DNA of 64,000 nt from Hormiphora californensis (GCA_020137815.1 CM035353.1:6913298-6977297), one strand, 5' to 3'. Counted from the stretch's first letter, positions 1-14,300 are shown. Translations and numbers: made by a program. The notes: generated by a model from the sequence alone, not told the origin.

Positions 1-285
1 TATATGATAGCCACCTACCTGGGTGTTTGTGGGTGGTGCTGACACCATATATGATAGCCACCTACCTGGGTGTTTGTGGGTGGTGCTGACACCATATATG
101 ATAGCCACCTACCAGGGTGTTTGTGGGTGGTGCTGACACCATATATGATAGCCACCTACCTGGGTGTTTGTGGGTGGTGCTGACACCATATATGATAGCC
201 ACCTACCTGGGTGTTTGTGGGTGGTGCTGACACCATATAATGATAGTCGCCTACCTGGGTGTTTGTTGGTGGTGCTGACACCATG
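1..285. repeat. 47-bp minisatellite (6 copies) straddling a splice donor
   Basis: The block carrying GATAGCCACCTACCTGGGTG recurs every 47 bases, six times, with few mismatches. Read on the minus strand, each unit ends an exon-like stretch in CACCCAG followed by the donor GTAGGTGG. The array therefore iterates the 5' splice site of the exon at 255-350. The last copy on the left runs into the window edge, so the full size is unknown. Confidence 0.9.
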
Positions 286-420
286 ATGGTTTGAGGATGC
301 TGAGAGAACTGGGTACCGGATACCATCATTGGACTGCTTACTGCTATCACCTGAAAGAAAGAGAGATAGAGAGAGATAGAGAGAGAGAGATAGAGAGAGA
401 GAGATAGAGAGAGAGAGAGG

Positions 421-471
<51 letters not shown>

Positions 472-3400
472 ATTGAGGTGGATCGTCCTCCCCAAGAGGT
501 CAATAACTAGCAGTTAAAATATTCCTCCACTGCAGGATATCAGCTCACTCACGTGGGCAGTGGTGTAAGTGGGGGCTGTTGCATCTGATTTAGTGACTGA
601 TGTCATGGTAAGGAGCTGGTGCCCTCCTCCCGGACCCCTGAACCGTACCTGGGCTGGACCGATATTGGGGCCCCCGGCATTCACCCGTTGGGGTGTGATA
701 ACTGCAGTAGGTACAATACTCGCAGTGGAGGGCAGGGACCCCGTATACACTGGGGTATGTTGGATCTGCCTGGAGAGAAAGGGGGGACAACGTTTTTATC
801 AACCACAGAGTTTTAGAAAAGCTGTAGCTACCAATATGTGTATTATATACAGTGTCAACTACTGCCAGGAAAATATTTTGAACTATACAATTAAATTAAT
901 TCCCAATTAATTTATAAAAGTAAGAAACGCGTGTCTTACCCGGGTCCAGGAGGTCTCTGTCCGGTCATTTGGATGGGATGGAGCATGGTTAACATCTGCT
1001 GACCTAAAACACATTAAACAACCCGATGTATATGATAATGGATTATGGCTTGTGGTTATGTTGAGGCACATATATTATTATTATGTGTTGTATAAAGGTA
1101 CATACTATAATTCACCATAGAACGTCTATATTCGAGATTCGTCTAGATATGATCGCTGATCGCCCATTTACCTGGTTCCGTTTTGATGACAGTGTTGGAA
1201 GGTGCAGCCATGAGTTGGTAACTGGGACCCACGCCAGGTTCCGTCTTGGTTCCAGTCAGGGTTGTCAGGGTGGGTTGGCCATGGAGGCCCGTCGAGGGTA
1301 TGGGTACACTTGCCATCTGGACTCCAACTGGGGCTCGAACCTGCTGGCTAACAGAGGGGGGGGCTGCTATACATAAAGTTTTTATTATAATAGCTTGTAA
1401 TATTGAAGTATTACAAGTGCGATATGTTACATAACACGGGGGGGGGGGGGGGGGGGCCAACGCTCATTTTTTATATATTTTTATATATTTTATATACCTT
1501 TTTTTTGGAAAAAAAAACATAATTTTTTATATATATATAAATATATAAAAATATATAAAAATACATATGAATATATAAAAATATATAAAAATATATAAAA
1601 AATATATAAAAAATATATAAAAAATTGTGCCGAAAGTGTGAAAACAGAAAGCTGTTTTTCGCCATAGCGGGATCAAATATCATTCAATTGATCTCAAACT
1701 TGGTCAGCATCTTCATATAGATAATCCTGATGATTTTCCGTCATCAATGTGACGTTTGTAACATCGTGACGTCGCGTCAATAACTTCATGACGTCAAAAT
1801 GACGTCAAAAATGATTTGTTTTTTTAGTTTCGCGATCCCAACCTCTCTTCACCAGTTCTAGTACATATTCACGGATCAACATACAAAAAATGATTGAAAT
1901 CACACCAAAACTGGTAGATATTATTAGGCCGGAACCTCTCTTCACCAGTTCTACTTTTGACAGTGCATAATTCACTTTTGAACACATTCTCAATTATCTA
2001 AAACAGCTACCACCCTCTCAAACACTTAAATTAACTCTATGAAACATATTCAAGTGAACAATAGATGGAAATAATCCCCTTTTTTGAAAGTAAAAGGGGT
2101 GAAAAAAGGGTTTATTTTATATATTTTTATATATTTTTATATATTATTTATATAACTTTATATATTTTTATATATTTTTATATATTTTTATATATTTTTA
2201 TATACAGTCGGACCCCGATTTACCGGGCCCCGATTTACCGGAACCCCGATTTACCGGGAGGATAATCTTCCCCCGAAATAGGAAATTAACAGTATTTGAC
2301 CCCGATATACCGGGCACCCCGATTTACCGGGCAAAACCCTTTCCCCCGAGCATTCCGGTAAATCGGGGTCCGACTGTATATATAAAAAATTCCAAAATTA
2401 AGGAAATATATAAAAAATTCGTTGGCCCCCCCCCCCCATAACACCGAGCTGTGATCAGTCATTGCTTGTAAAGTAACGGGTGGTGTAGAACTAGAAGATT
2501 TTAGATATCGAACGACAAGAAAGATGGTGTGCAGAACCCAACTTTAGTCAACCATAACTTAATGTTGATTGTCGATTCAGCACGAGAGAGCTCAATCGAT
2601 CCAATTACTGAAGAGATCCATCTAGGATCGAAACAATTTGTTTGGTAAAACCGACTTGTTTTAATTTGTCAACCATAACTTATCAAATCCTTAGACTAAA
2701 CAATATCTTTCAGAATGTATGATATTGTGACTCTGACGTAGAGCCTCAACAGCATCGCATCTAGAACCAACCCATAACAAGGCAGACATGGAGGACTCAA
2801 CAAGTAATAATAGTGTAGTGCAGATGATATGATGATCTACCTCAAGTGATTATATGAGACTGGGAATAACACGGCCGCGCTTGTAGTAGTGGAGAAACGG
2901 TAACACATTACAGTAATGAGAATAAGGCTCAATACTTATAATATGCTCGGTTCATTCTATCAGCCCCGCAATGATCACATACCTGATTTGGGGTGGCACC
3001 ATGGCAGGTTGAGCCAGTTGTACAAGGGTTGGTCTCTGTGCAACAGTACTGGGCCTCACTGCCGCAATTGGTCCTCCCAACGTGGTGACACTTGATGATG
3101 CCGGGGCGGGATTAGGTCGGATCGGAAGAGGTCCAGGGGGTGGTCTGATGTTGGTGGGTGCTACCATACTCCCCGGTGTAGCGCTGCTGGGTCTTGGAAC
3201 GATGCCAACAGTGCTGGTGTTCACAACCACTCCACCTGGCGGGGGAATCAGGGGGATATAGGAGGGATTAGAGGGGGGGGGGGTACCGCGTAACACAAAG
3301 TGGGCTAGAGGGTTAGGTATTGCGGATCCCTCTTCATGCATTCCACGTAACAACCTATCACTAGTTCAGTTGTAAGAGGTGAGACTTCTCCACAGTCCAC

Positions 3401-4295
3401 CCCTTCCCCGACAAGTCACTGATTTAATCACGTGACTCCACGTGCGATGGGAAAATACCTGAACTAGTTGAGCTTTCAAAAGAGCTAACAGGTGGTGGTC
3501 GGGGTATGTATGATGGCTCGGTTGCGGTGAAGAGGTCACTTTGCAGGCTCTGCTGCATGTCATTCACCGCCTTTTCATCCATATCACCCTCCAGTATCTT
3601 GTCCAGGAACGACATGACGTCAGCTAGTAGGGTGATGGGGGAGGGAGGGGTTAGAAACGACATGACGTCAGCTAGCAGGGTGATGGGGGGAGGGAGGGGT
3701 TAGAGCGGTGTTGTGATTAGGTGGAATCTTTTGAGAGATGGATATTGAGATATTAAAAAATAGAGAGATAGCATCGGATTCTCGGTGATATTGATCATGA
3801 TTAATATTATAGAGCAAGGTAAACGAGGGAAGTTTAAAATTTAAATCATACAAGGAAGGTCAATTTACAAACTTTACCTACAAATTAAAACGTTTCTAAT
3901 AAATACTGCCAATATATACTGTCTCTTTTAGCCATGCTGCTACATCGGTCTTGTTTCTCCAGCATTCTCCCTATTCGTCATACCCACAGGAAAATCGATC
4001 AGCAATTTTTCAATAAAAAATTGTAGATCTCATTGAGTCGCTTGACACTGTGTCCGTGCTCCGGAAAGAAGAAAGTATGAACAATTCAAAGATCATGTCT
4101 CCTACATCAATTTAGAAAAGGTATTTTCGGATGTTCCTGCAGATTCCCTGCCATCAGCTACCAATGCTCTGACAGTACAGATTCCTCACATAAAGAGCTT
4201 GTATCGGATTCTCTCCAAGGAAAGTTCCTGGGTGTACGATGAGAGGACACTGGTCAGGTGGTTCTTCATCGTAACAAAGTCTTCCTTCATATTGC
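255..4295 (-). CDS. Pro/Thr/Ser-rich multi-exon protein, transcription-cofactor-like (unidentified)
   Basis: Read 5' to 3' on the minus strand, coding-like exons with AG/GT borders lie at about 4190-4295, 3459-3623, 2993-3357, 1172-1347, 553-765 and 255-350. The first two exons are helical and charged (for example SFLDKILEGDMDEKAVND). The later ones are low-complexity and rich in P, T, S, V and Q, with two KTEPG motifs of the kind seen as SUMO-type sites in nuclear regulators. There is no recognisable domain, start codon or stop codon, and the gene runs off the left edge. The acidic exons at 6.6-8.2 kb on the same strand could be its 5' part. Two of its acceptors and one donor sit inside tandem duplications. 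A transposon with an 8-bp target duplication fills the intron between the 2993-3357 and 1172-1347 exons. Exon calls come from splice signals and composition only; the function is not known. Confidence 0.5.
355..470. repeat. GA/GATA microsatellite
   Basis: Nearly pure (GA)n interspersed with GATA units, immediately upstream (minus sense) of the 255-350 exon. It belongs to the intron's pyrimidine tract on the minus strand. The long Ser-Leu and Leu-Ser reading frames across it are artefacts of the dinucleotide. Confidence 0.95.
1438..2436. mobile_element. Non-autonomous DNA transposon with poly-G termini and 8-bp TSD
   Basis: The left end is a G-run followed by CCAACG. The right end is CGTTGG followed by a C-run, and both are flanked inside by AT-rich TTTTTTATATATTT tracts, so the ends are inverted repeats. 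The flanks carry CATAACAC on both sides (1430-1437 and 2437-2444), an 8-bp target duplication as in hAT and some other superfamilies. No transposase reading frame is present. The interior has several TGACGTCA-type palindromes and a nested TA-flanked MITE (2205-2376). The segment at about 1656-1812 is related, in inverted orientation, to 61505-61650. Confidence 0.75.
2205..2376. mobile_element. Pogo/Tigger-like MITE, full copy
   Basis: It begins CAGTCGGACCCCGATT and ends AATCGGGGTCCGACTG, a perfect terminal inverted repeat, with TA on both sides (2203-2204 and 2377-2378). The CAGT start plus TA duplication fits Tc1/mariner-pogo. Related ends recur at about 13520-13575, 15474-15525, 17547-17575, 28518-28615, 58036-58110, 60880-60911 and 62966-63018. 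The interior repeats GATTTACCGGG motifs and has no coding capacity. Confidence 0.8.
3605..3705. repeat. 48-bp duplication of a splice acceptor plus exon start
   Basis: Two copies of a 48-base unit. On the minus strand each has a C-rich pyrimidine tract, CTAG, then CTGACGTCATGTCGTT, which is the beginning of the 3459-3623 exon. Because 48 is a multiple of three and the repeat is open, use of the upstream acceptor would insert 16 residues in frame. Confidence 0.85.
3706..4189. other. Intron/intergenic sequence, nothing recognised
   Basis: No convincing exon, RNA gene or repeat seen. It lies between two minus-strand exons of the unidentified Pro-rich gene. Confidence 0.4.
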
Positions 4296-4420
4296 CTGAA
4301 ACTGTAGAAAAAGGAATTAGTGTGGTCTTCCTTCATATTTCCTGAAACTGTAGAAAAAGTAATTAGTGTGGTCTTCCTTCATATAATATTCTGAAACTGT
4401 ATAAAAAGGAATTAGAGTGG
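4296..4420. repeat. Tandem repeat (3 copies) straddling a splice acceptor
   Basis: The block GAAACTGTAGAAAAAG...GTGGTCTTCCTTCATAT occurs three times. On the minus strand each copy reads CTTTTTCTACAGTTTCAG followed by the start of the exon at 4190-4295 (AATATGAAGGAAGAC). Copies at about 4339 and 4391 are progressively diverged. Confidence 0.75.
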
Positions 4421-5040
4421 TCTCCAAACTGCAGGACATAAAGATACCATACATGGTATCTCTTTATCCTGCAGTTTGGGTGAGTCGCTTGACACTGTCC
4501 GTGCTCGAGAACAATTCAACTATTTGGCGACCACTCTATAATTCCTTTTATCCATATTCGAATGGAAAGAATGCCACCCCCCCCTTTCTCTCTCTCAAAG
4601 AAGACCTGTCTATAATGACTTACTTCCGCCTGGTCCCGAGCCCAAGTTAACTCGTGAAAGTAGATTGGAACAGCCGTCCACAAGACACTTTCCTCCGCTA
4701 TATGTTGTCTGTACTATACTATTCAGTACGATATCGGAGAACCGGCGAGTGGGCTCCGTCTGGCATCCCATATCAGTTCGACCTGAGGGAGGGTGTGCCG
4801 TGTGAGCATTATTTGTCAGGCACTGATGACTGTAATATCTCGCACGCATCTGCACCGGGCCTTCCGGTGCGGATCAGAAGACAGTCTTAACTCTTATATC
4901 AGAGCATTATAAACCTGATAAAACCCCCCGCTGTGTAGCTTTTCCGGTAGACAGACACTGACAGACAGACATGGCTAGAGCTCTAACACTCTCTTGCTTC
5001 AATACCATTACAGACGTACACATACGTCACCCAGTGCCCA
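4421..5040. other. Unassigned gap; weak reading frames on both strands
   Basis: Contains a short inverted copy of ATACCATACATGGTAT and two overlapping open frames of about 80 codons on opposite strands. Neither has clear splice signals or a recognisable domain, so I do not call a gene. Confidence 0.3.
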
Positions 5041-5098
5041 TCTCCCTCTATCCAAGTTCTTTTAAATCTTTATCTCGTACGCGTTGTTTTAGTGTCTC

Positions 5099-6178
5099 AT
5101 GATGCCCAGCTTTGTAATTTTTCTGCTGCTTTTCGCAGGTAGGAATCGTAAACCAATCATCTCTATCTCTATCTCTATCTCTATCTCTATCTCTATCTCT
5201 ATCTCTATCTCTATCTCTATCTCTATCTCTATCTCTATCTCTATCTCTATCTCTATCTCTATCTCCATCTCCATCTCCATCTCCATCTCCATCTCCATCT
5301 CCATCTCCATCTCCATCTCCATCTCCATCTCCATCTCCATCTCCATCTCCATCTCCATCTCCATCTCCATCTCCATCTCCATCTCCATCTCCATCTCCAT
5401 CTCCATCTCCATCTCCATCTCCATCTCCATCTCCATCTCCATCTCCATCTTTCTCACTCAAGGAACGGAGTCAGTCGATACAAACTGGAAAGAAGCGTCT
5501 GGTGGCTGGCACAAGTTTGATTTGGAGAACTATCCCCTAGAAGTGTTGAGTACTACTACTGTATCTGGAAGTCTGCTAAATATTATCATATACACCGTAA
5601 ATGAGACAAACGAACTTGCGTTCAGGGAAACACTGGGACTAGTGAAGATCAAGATTTCATCCAACATCTATGAGTATTTTATTTTCACTGCTATTGACGG
5701 ACTTGATTGGGCCCCGTTTCCCATACAGCCCCCAACAAATAGCACAAAGATTTGGAGGATCACTAGGACCGGTTATGGTTTCATAATATCATGCAATGGA
5801 GTTCAGCTGCTGGATTATACTCATCCAGAATCAATAGCGGGACAGTGGAATAGCTACAAGGCAGGACAAATTGTCTTTTACAAAAAGGATGATGAAGAAA
5901 ATGAATGGTCTGATACTTTTTCAGAGAAATTCAGAGGTGATTATTGTTAAATCACAATTTGAAATCAATATTATTGAACCTATTGAACACATTTTAAATG
6001 TTTTTAGTTGGATATGGGTGTCCGATGATTATAGAACGAATGGGATTGCAACAACCGATCCCGGAAGCAGATCTCTATCCTCCCCACACTGTTATCTACT
6101 GTACAGAAGCGTCCCTTCGACCCCTCTATTGTCTCCCTAACTTTACCTGGTCTTCTTATAACTGTACCAGCTCGGCAG
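5099..6178 (+). CDS. Small secreted protein with FAMeT-like and cysteine-rich modules (partial)
   Basis: Exon 1 (5099-about 5138) encodes a signal peptide, MMPSFVIFLLLFAG, and ends at a GTAGGA donor. A roughly 320-base intron of hexanucleotide repeat follows. Exon 2 starts after the acceptor CTCACTCAAG at about 5462 and runs to about 5935. Exon 3 (about 6009-6178) follows an acceptor TTTTTAG and ends at the donor GTGAGC. Exon 2 contains a beta-rich stretch ending in WRITRTGYGFIISCNGVQLL, reminiscent of farnesoic-acid-O-methyltransferase-like extracellular modules of invertebrates. Exon 3 has four Cys in a Sushi-like spacing. Exon 2 also reads straight through to a stop at 5948, so it could instead be terminal. 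Likely secreted; ligand unknown. Family assignment is tentative. Confidence 0.5.
5159..5451. repeat. (TCTATC)n/(TCCATC)n hexanucleotide array
   Basis: About 19 TCTATC units switch abruptly to about 29 TCCATC units. The array is bounded by a good donor (GCAG|GTAGGA) and a good acceptor (CTCACTCAAG), so it is intronic. All six frames stay open across it, which produces long Ser-Ile, Met-Glu and Gly-Asp pseudo-proteins. Confidence 0.9.
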
Positions 6179-6611
6179 GTGAGCCATAACATATTGCTAC
6201 GGAGATTCTACCCTTTCTAGTGCCTTAAAATGTGCTCAAATTCTGTAAGTCACCCCGGAACTTTTTAAACAAGAAATTTATTGCAGATAAAATTAGGGCA
6301 CAAAATTTAAAGGAAAAAAGCGGCCAAGATGACCGAATAGAAAGCATTGAGAGAAGTTTAAATTCAACCAAGATATCTGTAATTTATTCCAGAAGATAAC
6401 TTACCCAGCTATATAACCTAGATATATAAACAAGATACGGGTTCCTCCAGGAAACAAGATATTATTTGCGTTATTGTATAAACACCTGACGGTCAGGTCC
6501 TGACCCCCTTCCCTCCACCCTCCCACCTGGTACGGAATGCTGGTAGCTATACATTCTGTACTTGTATCGATACGATACGAAACACACACTGCATATGTGT
6601 CTCTCTCCCAC

Positions 6612-8178
<1,567 letters not shown>

Positions 8179-8831
8179 CAGCCCTTGTCATGCCAAACGT
8201 GCCATAATGCTAATAATAACAAGTTTGAAGGGAATATAGGGATGGAAAACAAAGTAGTGAGGGCGGAGAGGTGTAAACTTTGTTTTTAGTAGAAAATTGG
8301 GTTCATTGTCTGAACGAGTATTTCCAAAACAATATGTTCCAACAGTACTTAACGAATAAATTAAATTAATGATACCTAACAGACCCATGGGACAACCATT
8401 GTTGTATTGTGGCGAACACCCCACAGCGTGTGAGCTAATCACACATAATTAATTGTTAGCGATGTCCCGGGTATATAAACTTCAGACTTTGATGGTGTGA
8501 GTCCTCCCTGAGTAGCACACTACCTCATTTTGACATTGTCTCAACTCCCTTTCTCAACTCCCTTTCTCTAATAACTTCTCCTGACCTCTCGACTGACTAA
8601 CTCCTTCCTTCCCTGCTACCCTCTCGAGCACAGCAGATCTATCAAACTTTGGGGGAAGTTTGGGAAGTCCAGAGTCCGTTACTAGGTGAGGGTGGGTTGA
8701 GGCTAGTCGGGAAATAAGAGCCGATTCCGGGGTTGATATCTGGCGATGCCACCATTGTTCACCTAGGAAATGACATACATGTGTTATCCTTGGACAGGAG
8801 CAATGTCCCTGATACTGTTCCTTTGATTGAA

Positions 8832-8948
8832 ACCAGGAACCGACCGAAACAAGTAAACAACCAATCAGATCTCATTATTTAGGTCACGTGACTGGTTATC
8901 GGCCAATCAGGGACCAGTATTTCCTGATTCGGTCGGTCCCTGATAGAA
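8832..8948. mobile_element. Palindromic MITE, CAGGAACCGACCGAA ends
   Basis: The left end CAGGAACCGACCGAA and right end TTCGGTCGGTCCCTG are inverted copies. The inner part (GACTGGTTATCGGCCAATC) recurs diverged at about 50738-50795, which shares CTGGTTCTCAGCCAATCGG and TTCCTGGTTCGGTCGGT. So at least two copies of one small family are present. Confidence 0.65.
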
Positions 8949-8981
8949 ACAATCAAATTGTATAATTTAAATCAAAATCGA

Positions 8982-10995
8982 GGAGTACCTGTGGTGTTTT
9001 TAAAGACAAAGTATCCCGCATTAAAGTTAACAGAAGTCTCAGCAGGTCGAACAAGGGCGGCAGCTAAACGCTCTGGAGACAATTTGGAACCTGGAGATTA
9101 TTAGAGCGTTATAGCTGCAATTCATTTTACCCGGATCTCATGCCGGTAATCGGAATATGGTTTTCATCTGAATGTTATTCAGATAAGAACCCTTTTCTTT
9201 GTCATGTTTGTATCTATGAATCCTGTATCCCTCAACTACTAACTAGGTATATATGGAACTCTCTAACCCTGGTTTATAACCCTGGTTTATAACCCTGGTT
9301 ACCAACCCTGGTTACCAACCCTGGTTACCAACCCTGGTTACCAACCGTGAACCCTGGTTACTAACACTGGTTACCAACCCTGAACCCTGGTTACCAACCG
9401 TGAACCCGGTATTACCAACCTGTAAGGTACTCGACCATCTGACGAGGGTTCCCACTGGCACCCAGTTTGAACAGGTTCTCCCGCAGGTACTCCCCCGCAT
9501 GCCGGGAGAATGGGTCCATTACAAAGAGCTCTTCGTACAGAATGTTGGCAATGGCTTTACACCACAGGTGTGAGTAGACCTTACCGCCCTGGGAGTGAGG
9601 ATGTAATTACTAATTAGCGTAACTAATTAGTGTAATTAGGGTGATTTTGGATGTGAGTAACTGGACATGAGTTGAATTGTTCATACATTATATAGAGCGC
9701 GGACACATTGTCAGGCGACTCCAGGAATAAGTTGTTCTGGCCCTGTCGCATCAAAAAGATAGTAAACTTATATTGTCGGAGATATAATAACGCACATTAC
9801 GGGACACACACACACCTGTGTGTAGAGGGGTGTGAATCGGAGGTGGGGCGAGGTACCCTCCACGTAGGGGAGATGAGAGTATCCCTCCAGTGTCCTCCCA
9901 TACCACTCTGTACTGGACCAACCTGTTAGTTGAATTGTTTATTTTTAGCGCGGACACGGTGTCAGGTGACTCAATATTGAAGTTTACAAATAATAAAGTT
10001 CACAGTGTGAATCACACCGCCACCCCTCCCATTGTCATGCGGATCCCAAACATCCTAAACATCCCGAACACCCTAAACATGCCCCAAACCCCCTAAACAT
10101 GCCCCAAACCCCCTAAACACCCCAACCCTAAACATGCCCCAAACCCCCCAAGTACTACCTGTGGGAGTCCACTCTGTGTGTAGTTTATTATCCAACATTC
10201 CCAAGGTCACGTGATCCTCAATTTCATGTGTTCTCATTAGGTGCAGTGCATTAGAGATACAGGACACTGCTTGGGGCTTCACTCGGCTCTTTATCTCTAA
10301 AAAAGGAGGGGGTGTTAGTGATATAAACGCAAACAAAGATTAAGATTATTTAATCCGAATGTTGGCTTGGTTTGATTAGATCTGGGACTGTAAATCTGAA
10401 GTAATATTACTTCTTACTTTGCCTGGTATGGTGTTTCATGACATGGTTCAACAAGGTTGGATTACGGGCAATCTTCTCATGTAGATACCTGCTGATTAAA
10501 CGGGTATCTTGGGGTAGGTTGGCTGTACCCGTCACAGCGTACTGGCTTCGACCTAAAAGCAGGCTGTGTTTCCGGTATATTGCGACCCAAATAATGTTTT
10601 GTATGTTCTAACACACAGCGAGCTGGAAGAGATATAAGAGGGTCGATTGGGCAACAAACTCTCTCTATCTAAGAAGAAAAAGAAGTCAAACACTTACACA
10701 GCATAGAATGAAGGACACCACCAATTTCACCGAACAGTTTTTCCAGGGTCTTTATTGATATGTGTGGGGGTCTATACCCATTTCCGGGAGTATAATTACA
10801 CTGAAAGTATAATATGTATATGTGCGTGTTATATACATACAGATGTTTGCCTAGCTAGACTGTGTTTCGCGCGTCCCGTTAGAACATAACAAACAGATGT
10901 ATATTCGGGATGTTTTGGATTTATTCGATGACAAACATTTCAATGACTCTCTCTCTCTCTCTGTCTCCTACGAAATTTGTTGGAGAGAGAGAGAC

Positions 10996-11039
<44 letters not shown>

Positions 11040-11310
11040 AGAGGAGAGAGAAGAGAGAAGAGAGAGAGAGAGAGAGAGAGATAGAGCCAGATATACACGC
11101 TCATCTCTATCCTCTCTCTCGAGCGCGCTACCTCCTCCTCGCTCTCTCGGTCTCTCTGCTTCGGTCCTCTCTCTCTCTCTCCTCTCTCCCTCTCTCTCTC
11201 TGCTCTCTGCTCCCTCTCTCTCTCTCTCTCTCTCCTCTCTCCTCTCCCTCTCTCCTCTCTCTCCTCCTCTCGCTCTCTCTCTCTCTCTCTCTCGCTCCTC
11301 TCCTCTCTCT

Positions 11311-11355
<45 letters not shown>

Positions 11356-14300
11356 GCTCTCTCTCCTCTCTCTCTCTCCTGCTCCTCTCTCCTCTCTCTC
11401 TCTCTCGTCTCTCCCTCTGTTCGAACATAAATGTAAAGGAGGAATATATAATATGACAAGGCCAACCAACCTCAATAACGCTGATTGGTAGTGTGTGTGC
11501 TGTCCCGGATTTGATGACATGGTGACATGGCCCTCCTTTACGCTGCTCAGCGTTGTAGAAATCCAAATAAAGGAAACCTGGAATTATTGATGTGAAAAGA
11601 TATTATATCTGGAATTATTGACATGTTCTGGAAATTGTCCAGTGGAATTATACAGTATAGCATAGTTTAGATCTATGGTAGGCTATTTTAAAATTGTACA
11701 ACATGACACAACATAAGCTTAAATCTACACTTAAAATTCTAGAAAAATACAAAAAAGTTGTTTGACCCCGACGTGATTTGAACACGCAACCTTCTGATCT
11801 GGAGTCAGACGCGCTACCGTTGCGCCACGGAGTCAACTGTAGTTGCAGCATTCGGAGGATATTTATATGTAAGTGTCTTACACTGCTGTGTAATGCTGCT
11901 TTGTATAGTTTAGACTAGCCTAGACAAACAAAACAATGTTGAACAATGCGACACTCGGTATTAATTTCCGGTAAGGTAAACAATTTAAAACAATACACAA
12001 CCTAGGAATATGTCAGGGCACTATGCGGTCTCAGCTTGATTTTTAAAAACGATAATTTTGGTGTCAGTAGGAGCTGGAGGGGGGGGCCGGCTGAAGTTTT
12101 TGAAGTTTTTGAAGTCAACTTCAAAAACTTCAAAGAGAAACTTAGGGTGGAAAACTTCAAAAACTTCAAAAACTTCAAAAACTCATATCTCCTAAACCGT
12201 TGGAGATAGGCCTTATGTTGCTTCATAACTCTTATATAAACTCGAGGCCGCTGATAATTTTGGTATTTTTTTCACTACTCCCTTTTAATGAAAAATTTGC
12301 ATTTTGTGAAACTGGCAAAAAGGGTGTGGCTCCAAAAAAAATTTTGAAAATTTACTTCATATTTTTTAAACACTTTCTTAGCATTTTCTAGGCAACTTTT
12401 TGAGTTATAGAATGAAAATGAAATCTGTTTTTACAAAAAATTTAAATTTTTTACACCAAATTGTGCCATGGATTTCATGGCTAGGAATCATTGTAAATAT
12501 CCTAATTTGTGGTAGAAAAAGGGCAGACAAGGACGGATAACTTTGCCACAATATGTATTAAGCATGAAACTAACCTAAACAAGTGTAATAATAGTCACTG
12601 ATAGCATATAAAAGTAGTTTAGAGTTTTTGAAGTTTTTGAAGTTTTTGAAGTCAACTTCAAAAACTTCAAAAACTCAAAAAGTAGGGTGGAAAACTTCAA
12701 ACTTCAAAAACTTCAGCCGCCCCCCCCCCCCCCCCCCCTAGGAGCTCAGGAATCACTGTGGTTTCAAAAATAATGAATTTGAAGCTCCCCAAGATTGGGT
12801 TTCTGAAATTGACAATCACTGAATCTTGACTAATGAACTGTTTCAATCGAGACCAAACTAGGGAGGGTTAAACCAGAAACCCAATTAGAGTTAATAATTT
12901 CCAGTCATGCTCAAGAGTTCGAAAATGAGTTTGTGGGTGTGGGTGTGTGTGTCAGTTCGAGTGTAAGCGCGGGACCCGCGCGCCAGAACAATAACCAAAA
13001 CCATTCCGCGCCCTACGTAAAGCACGCTAGACTGGGGAAGTGGCACACACTACTGCACACACACACCATTCGACTTGTTATTGCATTGCTCAACAGTCAA
13101 CCCTCTCACTGGTTAGAACATAACAATCTTGTCAACAAACCAAAACCTTAGATCTTATGACACAGGATGATTGAGCTGTGAAGTGTGAGTGGGAACCCCC
13201 AAAATCTCACCTAGAATACATACAGACACCATGACATGACTCACCTAGAATACATACAGACACCATGACATGACTCACCTAGAATACATACAGCCACCAT
13301 GACATGACTCAACTAGAATACATACAGCCACCATGACATGACTCACCTAGAATACATACAGACACCATGACATGACTCACCTAGTAGACCCTCTTTTTCA
13401 TGTTCCACCGCCAGCTTGATAACGTCTGGGGACCACAGTTCTCCCTGCGCTGGCCGCTCCGGTATAAGCGTTGCCCCGTACGTATCTTCCAACCACTGAG
13501 AATATAATTAACGATATTTCACCCCGATTTACAGGGCAAAACTCTTTCCCGAGTATCCCGTAAATCGGGATTCAACTGTATTACCACACTGTATTATCGA
13601 CTGTACATATTATCTCACCACGCCAATTTGTTCAATGACAGATCCCACTGATAGAAAGTCTGGGAGGGAGGGGAAGAATCTGTTCTCCTGTTTTATCCAG
13701 TGTTTCCTATATTCATCTGCAATAAAGTGTGTGTCCCAGGGAAAAATAACAACTTCGTTTACCTATTAGAGGAGGGAGGTGATTGGTGTTGGTTGGTGTA
13801 TCATGATAGAGCGAGTTTGGTATTACATATATCGGGGTGTGTCACATATCGGGGGATACCCGATATGTACCAGCTTGATACATTACCGATATATTCGGTG
13901 ATCAATAATCTGTTGTACATGCTTGGGTGTATGTAAGTGGGTGTTTCACACCAGTCACACATTACAGATAGTAAGATGTGACTCAAACTCTGTAATACCT
14001 TGTTTGCCCCCAAGTTCGTCCAATGGTCACTTCCCTGTAGCTTCCACTTCTCAAAGTCATAAAACTCCTCCCGGGCAGCGGGCCTAACTTGCTCGTGGGT
14101 GGCTTCCAGGAACTCCCGAACTCCCTTACTACCACCCACCATAGAACCTAGAGGGGAAGGGGAGGGGGAGTTATTGGGCTTCCAGGAACTCCCTTACTCC
14201 CTTACTACCACCCACCATAGAACCTAGAGGGGAGGGGGGAGTTATTGGGCTTCCAGGAACTCCCTTACTCCCTTACTACCACCCACCATAGAACCTAGAG

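Noticed and set aside
5048-5950. Long Ser-Ile, Met-Glu and Gly-Asp/Arg-Asp proteins on both strands
   Set aside because: All come from reading a hexanucleotide repeat that has good splice sites at both ends; only the flanking non-repeat parts are coding.
10910-11566. 200-codon Arg-Glu / Ser-Leu frames
   Set aside because: Dinucleotide repeat artefacts, apart from the M3-like exon at 11471-11577.
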